DNA of 64,000 nt from Beverwykella pulmonaria. Its lineage: Eukaryota; Ascomycota; Dothideomycetes; Pleosporales; Melanommataceae. Below the pieces are notes generated by a model that did not search any database, had not been told where the DNA came from, and was given only the letters and a program-made list of their open reading frames with translations. Position numbers and translations under genes: made by a program. Positions 1 through 10,858 of this stretch are shown piece by piece (the stretch's first letter is position 1; every line of letters starts with the position of its first letter). The DNA lies in the NCBI GenBank assembly GCA_001599595.1, contig BCHH01000010.1, forward strand, positions 1,361,392 to 1,425,391. The letters are read 5' to 3'.

Positions 1-2206
1 GGCCTCTTTGTCCAAAAGCACCTCGGTGAGCTGATTGCGGCTCTTCTTTTGGTCAATTTTCTTGGTCGTACCACCGCCAATGAGACTCGTGTAGCCATTG
101 ACGACGCTCGGGTCCTCGGTCTTCTCCTCTTCATCAGATTCTTCTTCTTCCATGCTCAATGGACAACCCATGCGCTCTTCGCCACCTAACCAGTCTCTTA
201 CCGAAATGATCATGCCACCATGTTCAGGCAAGCACAGCATAGGTGCAATTACATCTTGGGCTCTGGGATTTCTCATGGGCCGCAGCCATCGATCGCCCAG
301 GATCTCATGGAACTCGCAATCAACTGTCAGCGTGTCAATGAAGCAAATTTTGACCGATGCGAAACTCGGCTCTGCGTTCTTCTTGAAGTTTCGCGTGGCC
401 ATGGGATCTTGCTGGTAGTTGTACGCAGCACGCTTCAGGCCGGGATAGTCTGCAACCATGATAGTCGCCTTATACTTGGATAAGAGGTGGGCATAGAGAC
501 CAGGAGTCTCGACGGTTTTCGACTCGATCCACACGGTAGTATGTCCGCCATACACAGCATACAGTACTCCAAGAATCATACCAGCACTTTCACGAGGGTC
601 GAGGTAGCTCAAGATCACCTCGGTGGGGGAAGTTTTGGGAGGGCTCGCGATAAAGTTTCCGTTCCTGTCGCGCAGACCAGCGCTGAAGGTGTCGGAACTC
701 GACCCTCCCGTAGGGATGGTGGAGATGCCCGCACTGATGCAAGCCATTTGGTGCATGATGGTTCTGTGACTGAGGACAACGCCACGCAAGTCGCCTGTTG
801 GTGCTCGAGAAAACTCGATATAAGCGACTTCAGGGACCTGCAAGGGCGGCGTGTCGTCGTGTTTCTTTGGATGGTAGCTCCCAAACTCGTTTGTTTTCCA
901 CCACTCGACGCCGCTGGGCCATTTCAAGCGGTTCTGGCTGATGTCACGATGAAAGGCCTTGAGGTTGTTGTCGGTGGTCAGGGCGAGATGCGCTTGGGTG
1001 GTAGTCAAAAGAAGAATGAGTTTCTGGTAGTCGTCGACGCTATTGATCGGAACGGCCACAACGCCAGCAATAAAGCAACCCAGTAATGCAACAACAAATT
1101 CGATGATTTCCGTATCCCGGTACACCAACGCTACGCGATCGCCGCGATAAAGGCTGCTCTTGTCACGAATGACTTTGGCCACCTTCTCGGCCCGGCTGCA
1201 CACCTTTTCCCACGCTATCGACGCCGTCTCCTTCCCCTTCGGATCCAGCACCCAGAACGCAGGTTGTCGAGGTTGCACACGACCTCGATGGCGCAGCACG
1301 GCTCCAATGTTGTCGAATTTGGACATGAGGGTGCTTGGGTTGTGCGGGTCGTAGACGTTGAAGGGTAGGTCGCGCGGCTCTAGAGGAAGCTGGGATTCGA
1401 TGAATGCGCCCGCGGGGAGATCGCTCTGGGACATCATGGGAGGGGCAATGGCGACGGTGGGGGAGAATGCGTCGCCGGTCGAGTATCGGTTCGGGCCGCC
1501 ATATGCATCGCCATTGTCCTGCATTTGCTGGCCCGTGAAGTCGGAGAAGTATCCCTGGTGGGCTTCGAGCATGGTGCTCTGCCGGCTCATTTCTATCTCC
1601 CCCGGCGATCCGTATGTGGGCGCGTCGTAGCCCTGCTGCGTCTCCGGATTGAATGCAAAGTTAGAGCCCACCATGGTGCCATCTCGCGAGTACCCGTGCT
1701 CGGGAGTCTGCGGTCGCGGAAGGACGGTCTCGCTGCCGAGGGAGGGGTTGCGCTGGAGCGAGTTGGTCCGGATGCCCAGCTGCTTCTCTTGAAAGCGGCC
1801 AACCTGGCTCGGGGGGTAGGCCATGTACTCGACGTTCCTCGCGCTGTTCGAATTGGACGCGCCATAGGGCGAGTCGGGGCGAGGGAGGTCGAGGGACGGC
1901 GCGTTCGCGCGAGAGAGGGCGGCGAGCGATGCGGAGCGGGACCCCGAGTCGTCGCTGTCGGCGACGCGGTGGATGCGAAGCTGCGTCTGCAGCTGGTTGG
2001 TTTCCTCGGGCCCCAGATATTGGGACAAGAGGACAGTGCGGCGCTTTTCGTAGCTGGCGGGCGGGTTAGCGCATGGTGTTGGGGTGGCGCTGGAGCGGCG
2101 ACAGCATGGCGATAGCAGCGACTCACCCTTTCTGCGTGATGTCTCCCTCCTCGAGCTCGTGGTCGAGCTCCTGCAGCTTGGCTGCCAGCTCTGGATGCTC
2201 GGCCAT
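1..2206 (-). CDS. CPS1: CPS1/DIP2-type AMP-binding CoA-ligase-like protein (5' part, runs off window)
   Basis: The protein starts MAEHPELAAKLQELDHELEE, a DMAP1-binding-type N-terminus, followed by a low-complexity Ser/Pro/Gln-rich linker and then the first adenylate-forming domain. An intron of 73 nt (2054-2126) joins QKG to YEKRR; otherwise the frame is open to base 1, giving about 710 residues of a family that is usually about 1,700-1,800 residues with two AMP-binding domains. The core region reads YIEFSRAPTGDLRGVVLSHR, the typical CPS1/DIP2 replacement of the Ser/Thr/Gly-rich ATP loop of normal acyl-CoA ligases, so ligase activity cannot be assumed. CPS1 was named as a virulence-associated protein of plant pathogenic fungi and its animal relative is Disco-interacting protein 2; that is family knowledge. 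It shares a 661-bp divergent promoter region with the thioesterase. The family call is strong; the biochemical role is open. Confidence 0.93.
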
Positions 2207-2867
2207 GGCTAACACTGTCGCGCGTCGGGGGTGGGACTATGGATCGATGGAGATGGAGCGCGCAGCGATCGGTCGCGACAACATGTCAGGTCGTGCCGGC
2301 GCGAGTAGTGGGTATGAGATCTGGGGCGTAGGGTTGCGGATTGCGGGTTGCTGGCTGCGGGTTGCGGGTAAGGCGTGAGGCGCGAATTCTGCAGCCCACA
2401 CAGGGAACAGCTGTCGAATATCCAAGCCCTCGACAGGTACCGCACCTAGATGACGCAGTGGCCTTGGCGCCGCCATGGTCGAGCGAAAGCTTAGTCAAAC
2501 TGGACGTGGGCATGATTCTCCGGGCCCAGGCATGCTGTGCAAGATTGGGACGCCCAAGGCTTCCTAGCAGGCCTATCCGTGCTATAAAACCCCCCCTTAC
2601 TCTTGTTATTCTCGTGTCTATAGCCAGCAAGGGCTCCACGGGCGCGGTCGGTGAATGCAGGGTCCCGTGACGCGACTTGAACCTCGGCCCGCCGCTTCTG
2701 GCAGGCCCCATCCCGCCAGCGTCGCAACAAACACCAAGCATCTGCGGTCGCGACACGGGCGCATATAAAATCATTTCGCTCCCAGACTAACCGTAGCAGC
2801 GCTCATCCTCCACAGCATTACTACTCACAGCCCTCACGCACGCCCACGCCCGGCTCCTTTCACCACC
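2207..2867. promoter_or_regulatory. Divergent intergenic region between CPS1-type gene and thioesterase
   Basis: This 661-bp interval separates two start codons facing away from each other, so it must contain both promoters. No convincing gene is visible. It holds a short G/T-rich degenerate repeat of GGGTTGCGG-like units at about 2331-2372. Confidence 0.6.
2331..2372. repeat. Short degenerate GGGTTGCGG tandem repeat
   Basis: About four imperfect units related to GGGTTGCGG/GGTTGCTGG lie head to tail in the divergent promoter region. It is a microsatellite-scale repeat with no visible coding role. Confidence 0.6.
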
Positions 2868-4046
2868 ATGGGCACCCTCATCCGCCCCCCACCACTCAAC
2901 CAGTCGCAGTCGGCCATCGAGAACGTCCTCGAGCTGACCCAGCTCTCCGACATTGACCCGGATCTCTTCACTAACGCCCGCCCCCTATGGCATCCCCCAG
3001 GCGCGCGTGGCATTTACGGCGGCGCTGCCATTGCCCAATGCCTGAGCGCCGCGCAGAAGACCGTCCCCGAGAACTTCACCGTGCACTCTATGCACTGCTA
3101 CTTCATCCTCGCCGGCAACTCGGAAATCCCCATCATATACCATGTGGAGCGCGTGCGGTCGGGAAAGTCGTTTGCCACCCGCACCGTTCAAGCCCGGCAG
3201 CGAGGGAAAGTCATCTTCACCACCACCATGAGCTTCGTGCGGCAGAACAGCGGCGGCGAGAAAAAGGTCGAGCATGCGACCGAGATGCCGGACTGCCCCG
3301 GCCCGGTCGACGGCATGGACGACCTCGACCATGGCGGCTCTCCGACCGGCCCTTTCCAGAGCCAGCGCATTGAAATCTTGAACAGTACTGCCCGCTCCCT
3401 CAACCGCCCTGTCCATTGTCACATGTTAACCCTGGGCAGATGATTCGCCGCATCCTCACACCAAGAAATGCAGACAATGGATGAAGGCACGAGGCCGCAT
3501 ATCCGAAGCCGGCGGCCACGAAGCCCATCTCTCCGCCCTCGCATACATGTCCGACAGCTACTTCGTCGGCACCATAGCCCGCGTCCACAAGCTGTGGCGG
3601 TACTCGGCCGTCCGCAAGGGCAACACCAAGTCCAGCATCGACGAGGACGTGCTGAAGAAGCTGCTCGCCATGGACGACGAGGACCTCAAGCGCGTCAAGT
3701 TCGTCGACCAAGCGGACCTGCATCGCATACAGCGAATGAGGAACGGCGAGAATGTCGACGAAGAGGAAGCTCCCCCCGAGATCGGCATGATGGTCAGCCT
3801 GGACCACAGCATCTATTTCCATAACCCCCGCGCGTTCAGGGCAGACGAGTGGATGTTCACCGAAATGGAGACGCCATGGACGGGAGATGGCCGTGGCCTC
3901 GTCTTTCAGAAAATGTTTACCAAAGACGGCACGCTCATCGCCAGTTGCGTGCAAGAGGTGAGTCCATCCATGCTTGGTGAAGATGTATGCGCTAATGATC
4001 AAAGGGTCTTGTTCGTTTGCGCCAACCTGGTGACAGCAAGTTGTAA
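2868..4046 (+). CDS. Acyl-CoA thioesterase II (TesB-like), peroxisomal with C-terminal SKL
   Basis: Three exons (2868-3384, 3440-3957, 4005-4046) encode 358 residues. The sequence is a double hot-dog acyl-CoA thioesterase: the N-terminal half has the GIYGGAAIAQ motif and the C-terminal half has SLDHSIYFHNP, typical of the TesB family. It should hydrolyse fatty acyl-CoA to free fatty acid and CoA, serving beta-oxidation. Splicing of the last 47-nt intron yields the ending GDSKL, a canonical type 1 peroxisomal targeting signal, which places the enzyme in peroxisomes. If that intron is retained, translation continues in another frame to 4059 and the signal is lost. The intron boundaries are GT-AG and restore family-like protein on both sides. 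The start has a good context (CACCATGG). Confidence 0.95.
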
Positions 4047-5109
4047 GTGCAGGCAATAGGTAGGATATTTGACATCAAACACGTGTATTTTGAAGCGATT
4101 AGACTTTGTAGATTTCTCTATGTACTTTGGCTTGTTTTGATCTTTCTCTCTTTTAAAAGGGTTTCCCGGTTCTTGGTTCTTCAAACGTGCATGTGCATTT
4201 ACAATCCACCTAATAATCCTTCAAGAAGTCGTTCTTTTCCACAATACATCCTGCGAGTTCTATTGCCAACCAATACAATTGTGAGCGTCATGTTTAAATT
4301 TTAGAGCCTTTGCTCTTGCTTCCACTCTTCTAGCTAACGTGTTATCAACTTTGTTGCATATCTTTGATATAGAAATTATTATTTGCAATTGTCTATTGCT
4401 CTAGATTACTTTCTCACCAAGTGCAATTACAAGTCGACTTCTAAACTCGTGTATGTATATATCTTTGCAAATATATTGTCGGTATACCCGCCCGTGAAAT
4501 GGGAAGGTCCTATAGACGCTGTTAATCGACTGCCCGTGGGTTTCGCAGAACGCTAATCCACGGCGGTGCAAGAGCGCAGGGTACGGTTGAAAGAGTATGT
4601 ATTGCTTGTGACCACGAATCTTCTACGTAGCAAGGGCTAGCAGCGACGTCGAAGTCCTCTGCTAGCTTGCCAATTGTAGGTTTTGATTCTCGGGTGTGTC
4701 CTCCTTCTAAATTGCCGGGGCCGTATATTTATGCCTGTGCGGATCGCTCGCTTAATCCACCCAGTCCTCCTTCTGAGTCGTTGTTATATACCGTGCAATC
4801 CACTGTAATACCAACATATATGGTCCTCGTACAAACTCCGTGTAGTGCTGTTAAGTTCTTCACGTTTTTATTTTCTATTACACTACACGATTTTGTTGCT
4901 CTCAGTTCTTCAATACATGCCACACCGTCCTGTTGTCTCCATTACATTCACACATTTTATAACGTTACATAAATATCTTCTCCCAAGTGTATGTCCAAAT
5001 CTCTAAACATTGCATTACCGTCTGACATGCGGCAACGAAACCAAACACATATCATTAAACCTAATGGAATGTAAAACAAACTTTGAAAAATCTTAATATA
5101 GGTACGACT
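4047..5109. other. AT-rich intergenic region, nothing recognised
   Basis: About 1.06 kb of AT-rich sequence between the 3' ends of two convergent genes. Small open frames have no family features. I see no RNA gene, inverted repeat or coding remnant. Confidence 0.5.
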
Positions 5110-5886
5110 TCAGTAGCTTATGCTCAGTAAGAGCAATCCGCATATTGCAATAATTCGCGACGGGGCCCAAATGGCTGCTGCTCGACTTGTCGAGCTGGTG
5201 GTCGTTGAAAGCGCTGTCGTCTTGGATGTCGCAACGCTGCTTGGAGACGTCGGACCCTCTGATATCGTTGCAGCACTACCAGAAGCGACAGAAGTAGGAG
5301 CACTAGTAGTAGGCCCAGCTGTCGTAGTAACAGTTGTAGATTGGATTGTCGAGCTGGTCGGTTGCTCCGAGGAAGAAGTCGATATGTCCTCCAACCCCAA
5401 CTGACTCCAGAAGCACTCCGGCTGGATTGTGCTTGTTCCGCTCGTCCAAGGCTGTGCTACCTCCGTACTGGTCGCGAGAAGCTCCGAAAGCGCAGTCGCG
5501 GTAGCGGTATTGCATTCCAGCTTCTCAGTCGGCCCGGAATCGCTGCCCTGTTCATGGGGGCAACAGATTAAGTTCTTGAGTAGCAGCGTGTAGTTAGTCC
5601 AGCTGTTGAACCCGGTAAAGTCGATGATGTTTCCGTCGCAGCAGACCGTGTAGAAGCCTGAGTTGGGCGATTTATCCCAGTTGGACTGGCCACAGCCAGA
5701 GCCAAGGCCCGAGATACATGATAGCAGTCGGTTGGTGGGCTGGCTGCTTGAGGAAGTAGCAGTTGAGGTTGCGAAAATGGCCATAGACATGATCTGAAGA
5801 TGAGTTATTGCTCGAATGTGAATTGCGGCGGGGAAGGATGCCTCATAATAACGGGCTTGGTATTCGTAGGATTTATTGAGAGTCAT
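5110..5886 (-). CDS. Cysteine-rich, Ser/Thr-rich putative GPI-anchored surface protein
   Basis: A single open frame of 258 codons. The central part has paired cysteines in a fungal secreted-protein style (CISGLGSGCGQSNWDK, FYTVCCDGNIIDF, LLLKNLICCPHEQ). It is followed by a long Ser/Thr-rich stalk (about residues 160-235) and a hydrophobic C-terminus (IIAICGLLLLSISY) fitting a GPI-attachment signal. The N-terminus is uncertain: the first 31 residues are not a signal peptide, and an internal Met (MSMAIFATSTATSS) gives only a weak one, so an upstream exon may be missing. No precise function can be given; a cell-wall or surface protein is likely. It borders the transposon-rich island. Confidence 0.6.
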   Translation of the reverse strand: MTLNKSYEYQARYYEASFPAAIHIRAITHLQIMSMAIFATSTATSSSSQPTNRLLSCISGLGSGCGQSNWDKSPNSGFYTVCCDGNIIDFTGFNSWTNYTLLLKNLICCPHEQGSDSGPTEKLECNTATATALSELLATSTEVAQPWTSGTSTIQPECFWSQLGLEDISTSSSEQPTSSTIQSTTVTTTAGPTTSAPTSVASGSAATISEGPTSPSSVATSKTTALSTTTSSTSRAAAIWAPSRIIAICGLLLLSISY

Positions 5887-6224
5887 CTCGTTTGTGTGAG
5901 GAAGTAGCCGAAGTGAGGCAGTGTATGACTAGGATTCTGATCCTCACCCATCCTGTTCGGCTGTTAGTAAACAAAGAATAATAAAGTCGTCACAGCCTCA
6001 CCTAAACCAGCGACGCTAAATAGCCGTCTCAGACGCTACTATCTTTCGCGTCCTTCTCCAAAGTTTTTCTCTCTGTACCAAAGGTATCCACCATTAATCG
6101 CGGGACGCTGGTTCATTTGCGTCAGAAGCTTTCCTTTCACCGTTATTCGGTAAACATCGGTTCTCGCCCTTTTCGCGCGCTTCGGTAAAAATACCATCAA
6201 GTGTTTCTAGCTTGTGCCCGTTCG
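5887..6224. other. Intergenic, nothing recognised
   Basis: About 340 bp between the surface-protein gene and the first copy of the dispersed repeat. No gene or RNA is visible; it must include the promoter of the minus-strand gene. Confidence 0.4.
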
Positions 6225-6440
6225 GCTAGAGAAGAAGAAGCAGATCCACACAGTCTGTTCGGTTGAACCGATTCGTGAAATGAATTGGGATAGAGTGGAT
6301 GATCAGAGAAGGAAGAAAGTGTTTACGAATTAGTGGAGTGAAGCAAATATTGAAACAGAAGACGATAAAATACATCTTCTAAGCGATTCCGTTGATCATG
6401 ATGGGCGCTAGTTTAGTTGAACAACCTGAGGTGCACTAAG
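6225..6440. repeat. Dispersed repeat, copy 1 (partner at 12469-12680)
   Basis: Shares many colinear blocks with 12469-12680 in the same orientation, for example AGAAGAAGAAGCAGATC, AGAGAAGGAAGAAA, GAAGCAAATATTGAA and CATGATGGGCGCTAGTT (copy 2 has CATCATGGGCGCTAGTT). I estimate roughly three quarters identity by eye. It has no coding potential and is probably a relic of an interspersed element. Confidence 0.75.
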
Positions 6441-6579
6441 GAGTTTCGAGCATAACCTCTAGCGCGACTAGGTCGGATCTTGTCACGATAGAAGGCGGAA
6501 GTCAATCGTCTGATGGGTAAAGTGTGTGAGTGTGAAAGCCGTGAAGAGCTGACTGCTCGCACGACGACTATATATACCC

Positions 6580-6924
6580 ATGAAGGGTGAACTAGCTAGA
6601 ATAGGACATATGGTATGTGCATCTTCGCATGGCCTCCCAGCGCTATCTCCAGCCGTTCCACAGATCCAGTCTACGAGCACTAGTGCACCGACGGCGACTG
6701 TAACTGAGGTCCGAACGCAAATCATTACAATTAAGACGACCGCCATACGACTGTCTGAGGCTACTTCATCTTTTCCGCTGACTTCCATGAGATATTGGAA
6801 TGGGACCGCAACCAACACCATGGTTCTAATTCAAGTCACGACTTCGGAAGCGGGCTTAATCAACCGAGCATCACTATGCATCGCTTTATGTTGTTTCACG
6901 CTTTATGCTCTGTGTTCTTTGTAA
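6580..6924 (+). pseudogene. Possible remnant of a Thr-rich GPI-type surface protein
   Basis: An open frame of 114 codons. The middle is Thr/Ser-rich (STSTSAPTATVTEVRTQIIT) and the C-terminus is hydrophobic (ASLCIALCCFTLYALCSL), like a GPI-anchor signal. The N-terminus is not a signal peptide, so this looks like the 3' end of a surface-protein gene whose 5' part is missing or lies in an undetected exon. It ends 11 bp before the transposon's left end. The call rests on composition only. Confidence 0.3.
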
Positions 6925-6935
6925 TTTAGCCCTAG

Positions 6936-6968
6936 CACGGGTGTGCAAGAATTGAGCGCGCAGGGGCC
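6936..6968 (+). repeat. Left terminal inverted repeat of the Tc1-like element
   Basis: Thirty-three bases that match 8205-8237 on the opposite strand without a mismatch that I can see. The near-perfect identity suggests fairly recent activity despite the damaged transposase. Confidence 0.92.
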
Positions 6969-7003
6969 ACCACCAATCGCAAAAATCGAGTATATTCAAA
7001 TTA

Positions 7004-8149
7004 TTACCACAATGCGCTTTTGATTCGCACCTGCGGTTGTTCCTGAACTAATTTACAGCGATGGGGCATCTCCCTAATACGATCTCGAATTTCCTTGAGT
7101 GTTATCTTATCCCATTCTGCCTGGATATCGGCCTTAAATTGAGCTACAGTTGACCACCTCCGACCAGCTAATCTACCCTTTATAATATTCCAGCATGCCT
7201 CAATNNNNNNNNNNNNNNNNNNNNNNNNNNNNNNNNNNNNNNNNNNNNNNNNNNNNNNNNNNNNNNNNNNNNNNNNNNNNNNNNNNNNNNNNNNNNNNNN
7301 NNNNNNNNNNNNNNNNNNNNNNNNNNNNNNNNNNNNNNNNNNNNNNNNNNNNNNNNNNNNNNNNNNNNNNNNNNNNNNNNNNNNNNNNNNNNNNNNNNNN
7401 NNNNNNNNNNNNNNNNNNNNNNNNNNNNNNNNNNNNNNNNNNNNNNNNNNNNNNNNNNNNNNNNNNNNNNNNNNNNNNNNNNNNNNNNNNNNNNNNNNNN
7501 NNNNNNNNNNNNNNNNNNNNNNNNNNNNNNNNNNNNNNNNNNNNNNNNNNNNNNNNNNNNNNNNNNNNNNNNNNNNNNNNNNNNNNNNNNNNNNNNNNNN
7601 NNNNNNNNNNNNNNNNNNNNNNNNTGCCTCATCTGTAAACCAAACACGCTGCCAGAAGCCTGTTATAGTGTCTTTTTGGTGTAAAGCGCCATAGGAGCAG
7701 CGAAGACCTTGATTTTTTTCTNAGATCTTCTTCTAAAATAGTTTCTTAAACCGCCTAGCTCCTGCCTTGCTTGCGTGGTATTGTAGAGTACGTGGCGTGG
7801 CTGAAATTCCTAGCTCTTTAACCTAATCTGCGTAGCCCATTTCGTGGATTTAGTCGTTCTGGTCTGTTATTTTTGCAAGGTTGGACGCAGATACTAAGGG
7901 CTTGCAGCCTAAGGTAGAGCTGGTTTTTTGGGTTCTTCTAACTGCAGCTTGGCCTATAGCTTCTCGTTTTGCGATCCAGGTGCGCGCGGTAGAGGGAGGT
8001 ATATTGATAGCTGGAAGTCGTGCGATATCGCCAGTTGTTTGGTCATTTCGCCTCGAATCAAAGGCGTCGAAGAATCTATTACGTTTAATAGTATCGTGCT
8101 CGCGTCGATCAGTCTTTTTATCGCGTTTTTTAGGTGTGGTTGGAGCCAT
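7004..8149 (-). pseudogene. Degraded Tc1-like (DDE_3) transposase
   Basis: The N-terminal part starts MAPTTPKKRDKKTDRREHD and continues through a helix-turn-helix-like segment. After QND (7850) the frame meets stops at positions where related proteins read on, then resumes as GFWQRVWFTDEA, where WFTDEA carries the first catalytic Asp. After the N gap, the C-terminal end is recognisable as EACWNIIKGRLAGRR followed by WDKITLKEIRDRIREMPHRC and a stop at 7004. The stops are TAA/TAG types that C-to-T change would make. The protein cannot be intact. Confidence 0.85.
7205..7624. other. Assembly gap (420 N)
   Basis: An uninterrupted run of N inside the Tc1-like element, plus one further N at 7722. 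Any open frame through it is meaningless. The gap probably reflects a multi-copy repeat that short reads could not cross. Confidence 0.99.
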
Positions 8150-8204
8150 GTGTGGTGTTGAAGTCGGTATGAGGGCTTTGTTTTGAAGTTCTGATCGAAA
8201 GCGG

Positions 8205-8237
8205 GGCCCCTGCGCGCTCAATTCTTGCACACCCGTG
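8205..8237 (-). repeat. Right terminal inverted repeat of the Tc1-like element
   Basis: Reverse complement of 6936-6968, ending CACACCCGTG immediately before TAG. Confidence 0.92.
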
Positions 8238-8682
8238 TAGGTTTATTTAGTGTTACATAATAGACGAAGTATAACTGCCACACGTTCTAAAAGCCATCTT
8301 TGACGATTTACTAGCTTGAATTAGCGATCTATTATGCAAATTTCCGTTCTCGAATTACAGATTCATGAAGTTAATACTTGAAATTGCAATCGAAAACATA
8401 CACTATATGACTACGCTTAAGCGGCGAATATGAGGAAGGCTAGACTTGCAGATGTATTAATGGTCATCGTTCTTTGGGGTTTCCGGCAGGAGCATACAAT
8501 ATATCCTCCAGCCACGTCCAGGATCTGGCTTGAGCCCTGAACCAGACACTTAGAGAGTATCCACTGTAAGCAGAAGTGTGTCTGAAAGGGTATCAAAATG
8601 TGTATTCGGTGTGATGTATGTACAGCTGATATATATATGACAGACTGACCAGAATCCATCCATAAACTACGTTACCATTACA
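8238..8682. other. AT-rich intergenic, nothing recognised
   Basis: About 445 bp between the transposon and the stop codon of the membrane-protein gene. It probably includes the latter's 3' untranslated region. Confidence 0.4.
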
Positions 8683-10270
8683 TTAGCTAGTTAAACGGAA
8701 GCAAGTTCCATAGGAGTCTATCATCTGGCCTACAACTACAAATCCACCTACAGCTGGAGCGCTGTAGAGAAGTAGAATGTACACTGCCATCAGTACAGTT
8801 TTCAACAGGTTCAGCCCCTTCCACCTCCCTTGACGGATCCTCAATGGCCAAGTTTTCAGGAGCCTGCGATCCCCTACCATCCCGGTAAAAGTCTCCATTG
8901 CAGGGCCCATAGCCATGCCGAACATTATCCATGTCATAACCCAGACTCTCTGAGCATGGGTGCTGGACGAGCCGGGCCGAAATTGGGAGATGCCACCGAT
9001 AACAACCAAAGGGATGGCACTTGCTGTGAGTACTTTGGCATAATTTATGCCAGACAGCTTGAGCAGTCGGAAATTGAGGCTCCTATATCTGTGAAGGCCA
9101 CCAGCCATCGCATTATTGCCGCGTCTCTCCGCTGCACCAGCATCAAATTGGTGCGGTATCCCATCATCTCCTACCCGGTTTTGCTCAAGATTACCCAGTT
9201 GAATACCGTTCATCTCTATTGGATTTTGTCTCCCTTCATTAAACTCTTCTATTATCTCTCCTATTATCTTTCTTTTCCAGTATAGCTGAATTGCCGCATA
9301 TGACTCATCAGTAAGTCTTCCCACAGAGCCCTGTATTTCGATGTCCTCGCCATCTTCATCAGGATTCGGAATATGGTGTGGCTCGACGAGATATAATGCT
9401 GGATATTCTGGACACATAAAGTTTCCGAGGAGATTCACTATGGACATGAATGCGTACGGAACCACAGTCAAACCAAACGCCGCGTAGCCGTACAACTGGA
9501 TTTGATCACCTTTAGTCCGATATAACGTGGAGATTGCGAATAGCGTCTGGGCAAGTGCTACTGCAATCTTGATGACGTTGTAATTGCAGGCGATGTTCCT
9601 CATGACGTGTTCTTGAGCGCTAAAGAGTCTGACAAACTTCTGCCATTGAGCTATGATTACATTATGGCTCTGTGGAATCGGGTGGTCGTTTTCGAATCTA
9701 GCATCCCTTGGCACAATTGCCAAGGAGTAACCGTCTGGTAGGTAGCACCGGCCATGAATTTTCGTGGAAAGCAACTGCACTTCATCTTCAAGTAATACAT
9801 TTAGCAATGGGTGTCTCTCAGCAAACAAAACGGTGAAACTCGTGAATGTATTCAATAATCTAAGTAAAATTTTAAGAAATTTGGGTACACGTACTCTGTC
9901 TTCCCCTGACATCATGGCTCGGAACTTTAATTACCGTACATAAAGCCCCAGCTCGCGCCGCGGTTTGAAGGTTCGTTTCTGCGAAGATGGCTCGACTATA
10001 GATTGCGCGAGCTCCTCGAATAACCCCTGAGGTCGGGAATAATAGAGCAGCAACTACAGCAATAGTACCGCCTATGGTACTCTCACCTGGCAAGCTCTTC
10101 GTAGTTGCTGCATGAGCAAAGTAGTTGCCAAGGTAGAAGATAAGAATATCTGTCCATTTAGCTGGCCGACAACATAGATTTGGATTGCCGTGGTTAAATG
10201 GGCATTGGGTAGTCGTTCCATTTATAGGAGTAGTCACTGCTAGTGCCGATTGATGTTCTTTTGGAGTCAT
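8683..10270 (-). CDS. Fungal multi-pass membrane protein of unknown function
   Basis: Exon 1 starts at 10270 (MTPKEHQSALAVTTP) and contains CRPAKWTDILIFYLGNYFAH, a recognisable start of a lineage-specific fungal membrane family. Hydrophobic segments follow at GTIAVVAALLFPTSG, IKIAVALAQTLFAISTLY, GYAAFGLTVVPYAFMSIVNL, ASAIPLVVIGGI, MFGMAMGPAMETF and LLKTVLMAVYILLLYSA, giving about seven TM helices with an acidic cytosolic loop (NPDEDGEDIE). The reading frame shifts by one between 9,870 and 9,915. A GTACGT donor at 9894 with an acceptor near 9786 (109 nt) restores the frame; a 34-nt alternative (GTACGG donor) also fits, so the junction is unresolved. No function is known to me. It lies between a transposon and transposase relics, in the accessory island. 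Confidence 0.75.
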
Positions 10271-10858
10271 TTATCGGTGATCAGGTGGAGCAACGCCTAC
10301 TTCTGGAGTTAAGAGAAAAAAGAGAGGGCCTGACGTGAAAAAAATGCGTGCTTAGAGCTGAGGTCCAGGGCTGAGCTGTGAGTTCAGCTGTAAGATACGG
10401 TAAGCCCAAGACACCTACAGTCACGTGGTTTACTACTGACTAATCAGTCATGTATTTTAGCCTCACTTCCATACATCTACACACAGCGGAATATACCTTA
10501 TTCTCTATTATTACTGCTCTACTTTCAGATACAATTGCTTGTAGAATCGGCTTCCGGACTTGCAACTTCAAAAACTTTCTCTTCGCACGGGCCTCAAATC
10601 GCTTTGCCATAGGTACCGGGACTCACCGCCTGGCGATCGCCCCCACCTGGCGATCACTTTCGGACGTCGAACATCACTGACAAATGAGGCTGTACAGCTG
10701 TATATAGATCGTAAAATTACTAGATTTTTTATTGTAGCACTTAAAGCTGCTATATAAACTAATTAACAACGACAAATTATGTGCGATAGCGCAGTGGGAG
10801 CTGTATGTTGCGAGTGCGTGTGGCAGGGCAGATGGAGGCACCGCGCCTAGGATGGATG
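10271..10858. other. Intergenic, nothing firm
   Basis: About 590 bp upstream of the membrane-protein gene. It contains CACGTG and the near-palindrome TGACTAATCAGTCA at about 10437-10450. Short open frames are not convincing. Confidence 0.4.

Larger units (their letters stand above)
6936..8237 (-). mobile_element. Tc1/mariner-type DNA transposon with 33-bp terminal inverted repeats
   Basis: The left end (6936-6968) begins CACGGGTGTGCAAGAATTGA and its exact reverse complement closes the right end (8205-8237). Both ends are flanked by TAG (6933-6935 and 8238-8240), compatible with TA-targeted insertion. Between the ends lies a minus-strand transposase of the fungal Tc1/DDE_3 type. A run of 420 N occupies 7205-7624, so the middle is unread and the true length is unknown. 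Confidence 0.9.

Noticed and set aside
2650..2700. tRNA-like B-box (GGTTCAAGTC) on the minus strand
   Set aside because: The flanking bases do not form a T-stem and no A-box or cloverleaf can be drawn.
2985..4056. Long antisense frames over the thioesterase
   Set aside because: Shadows of the real plus-strand gene caused by its codon bias.
7180..7647. Open frames of about 150 codons on both strands
   Set aside because: They are translations of the N gap and carry no information.
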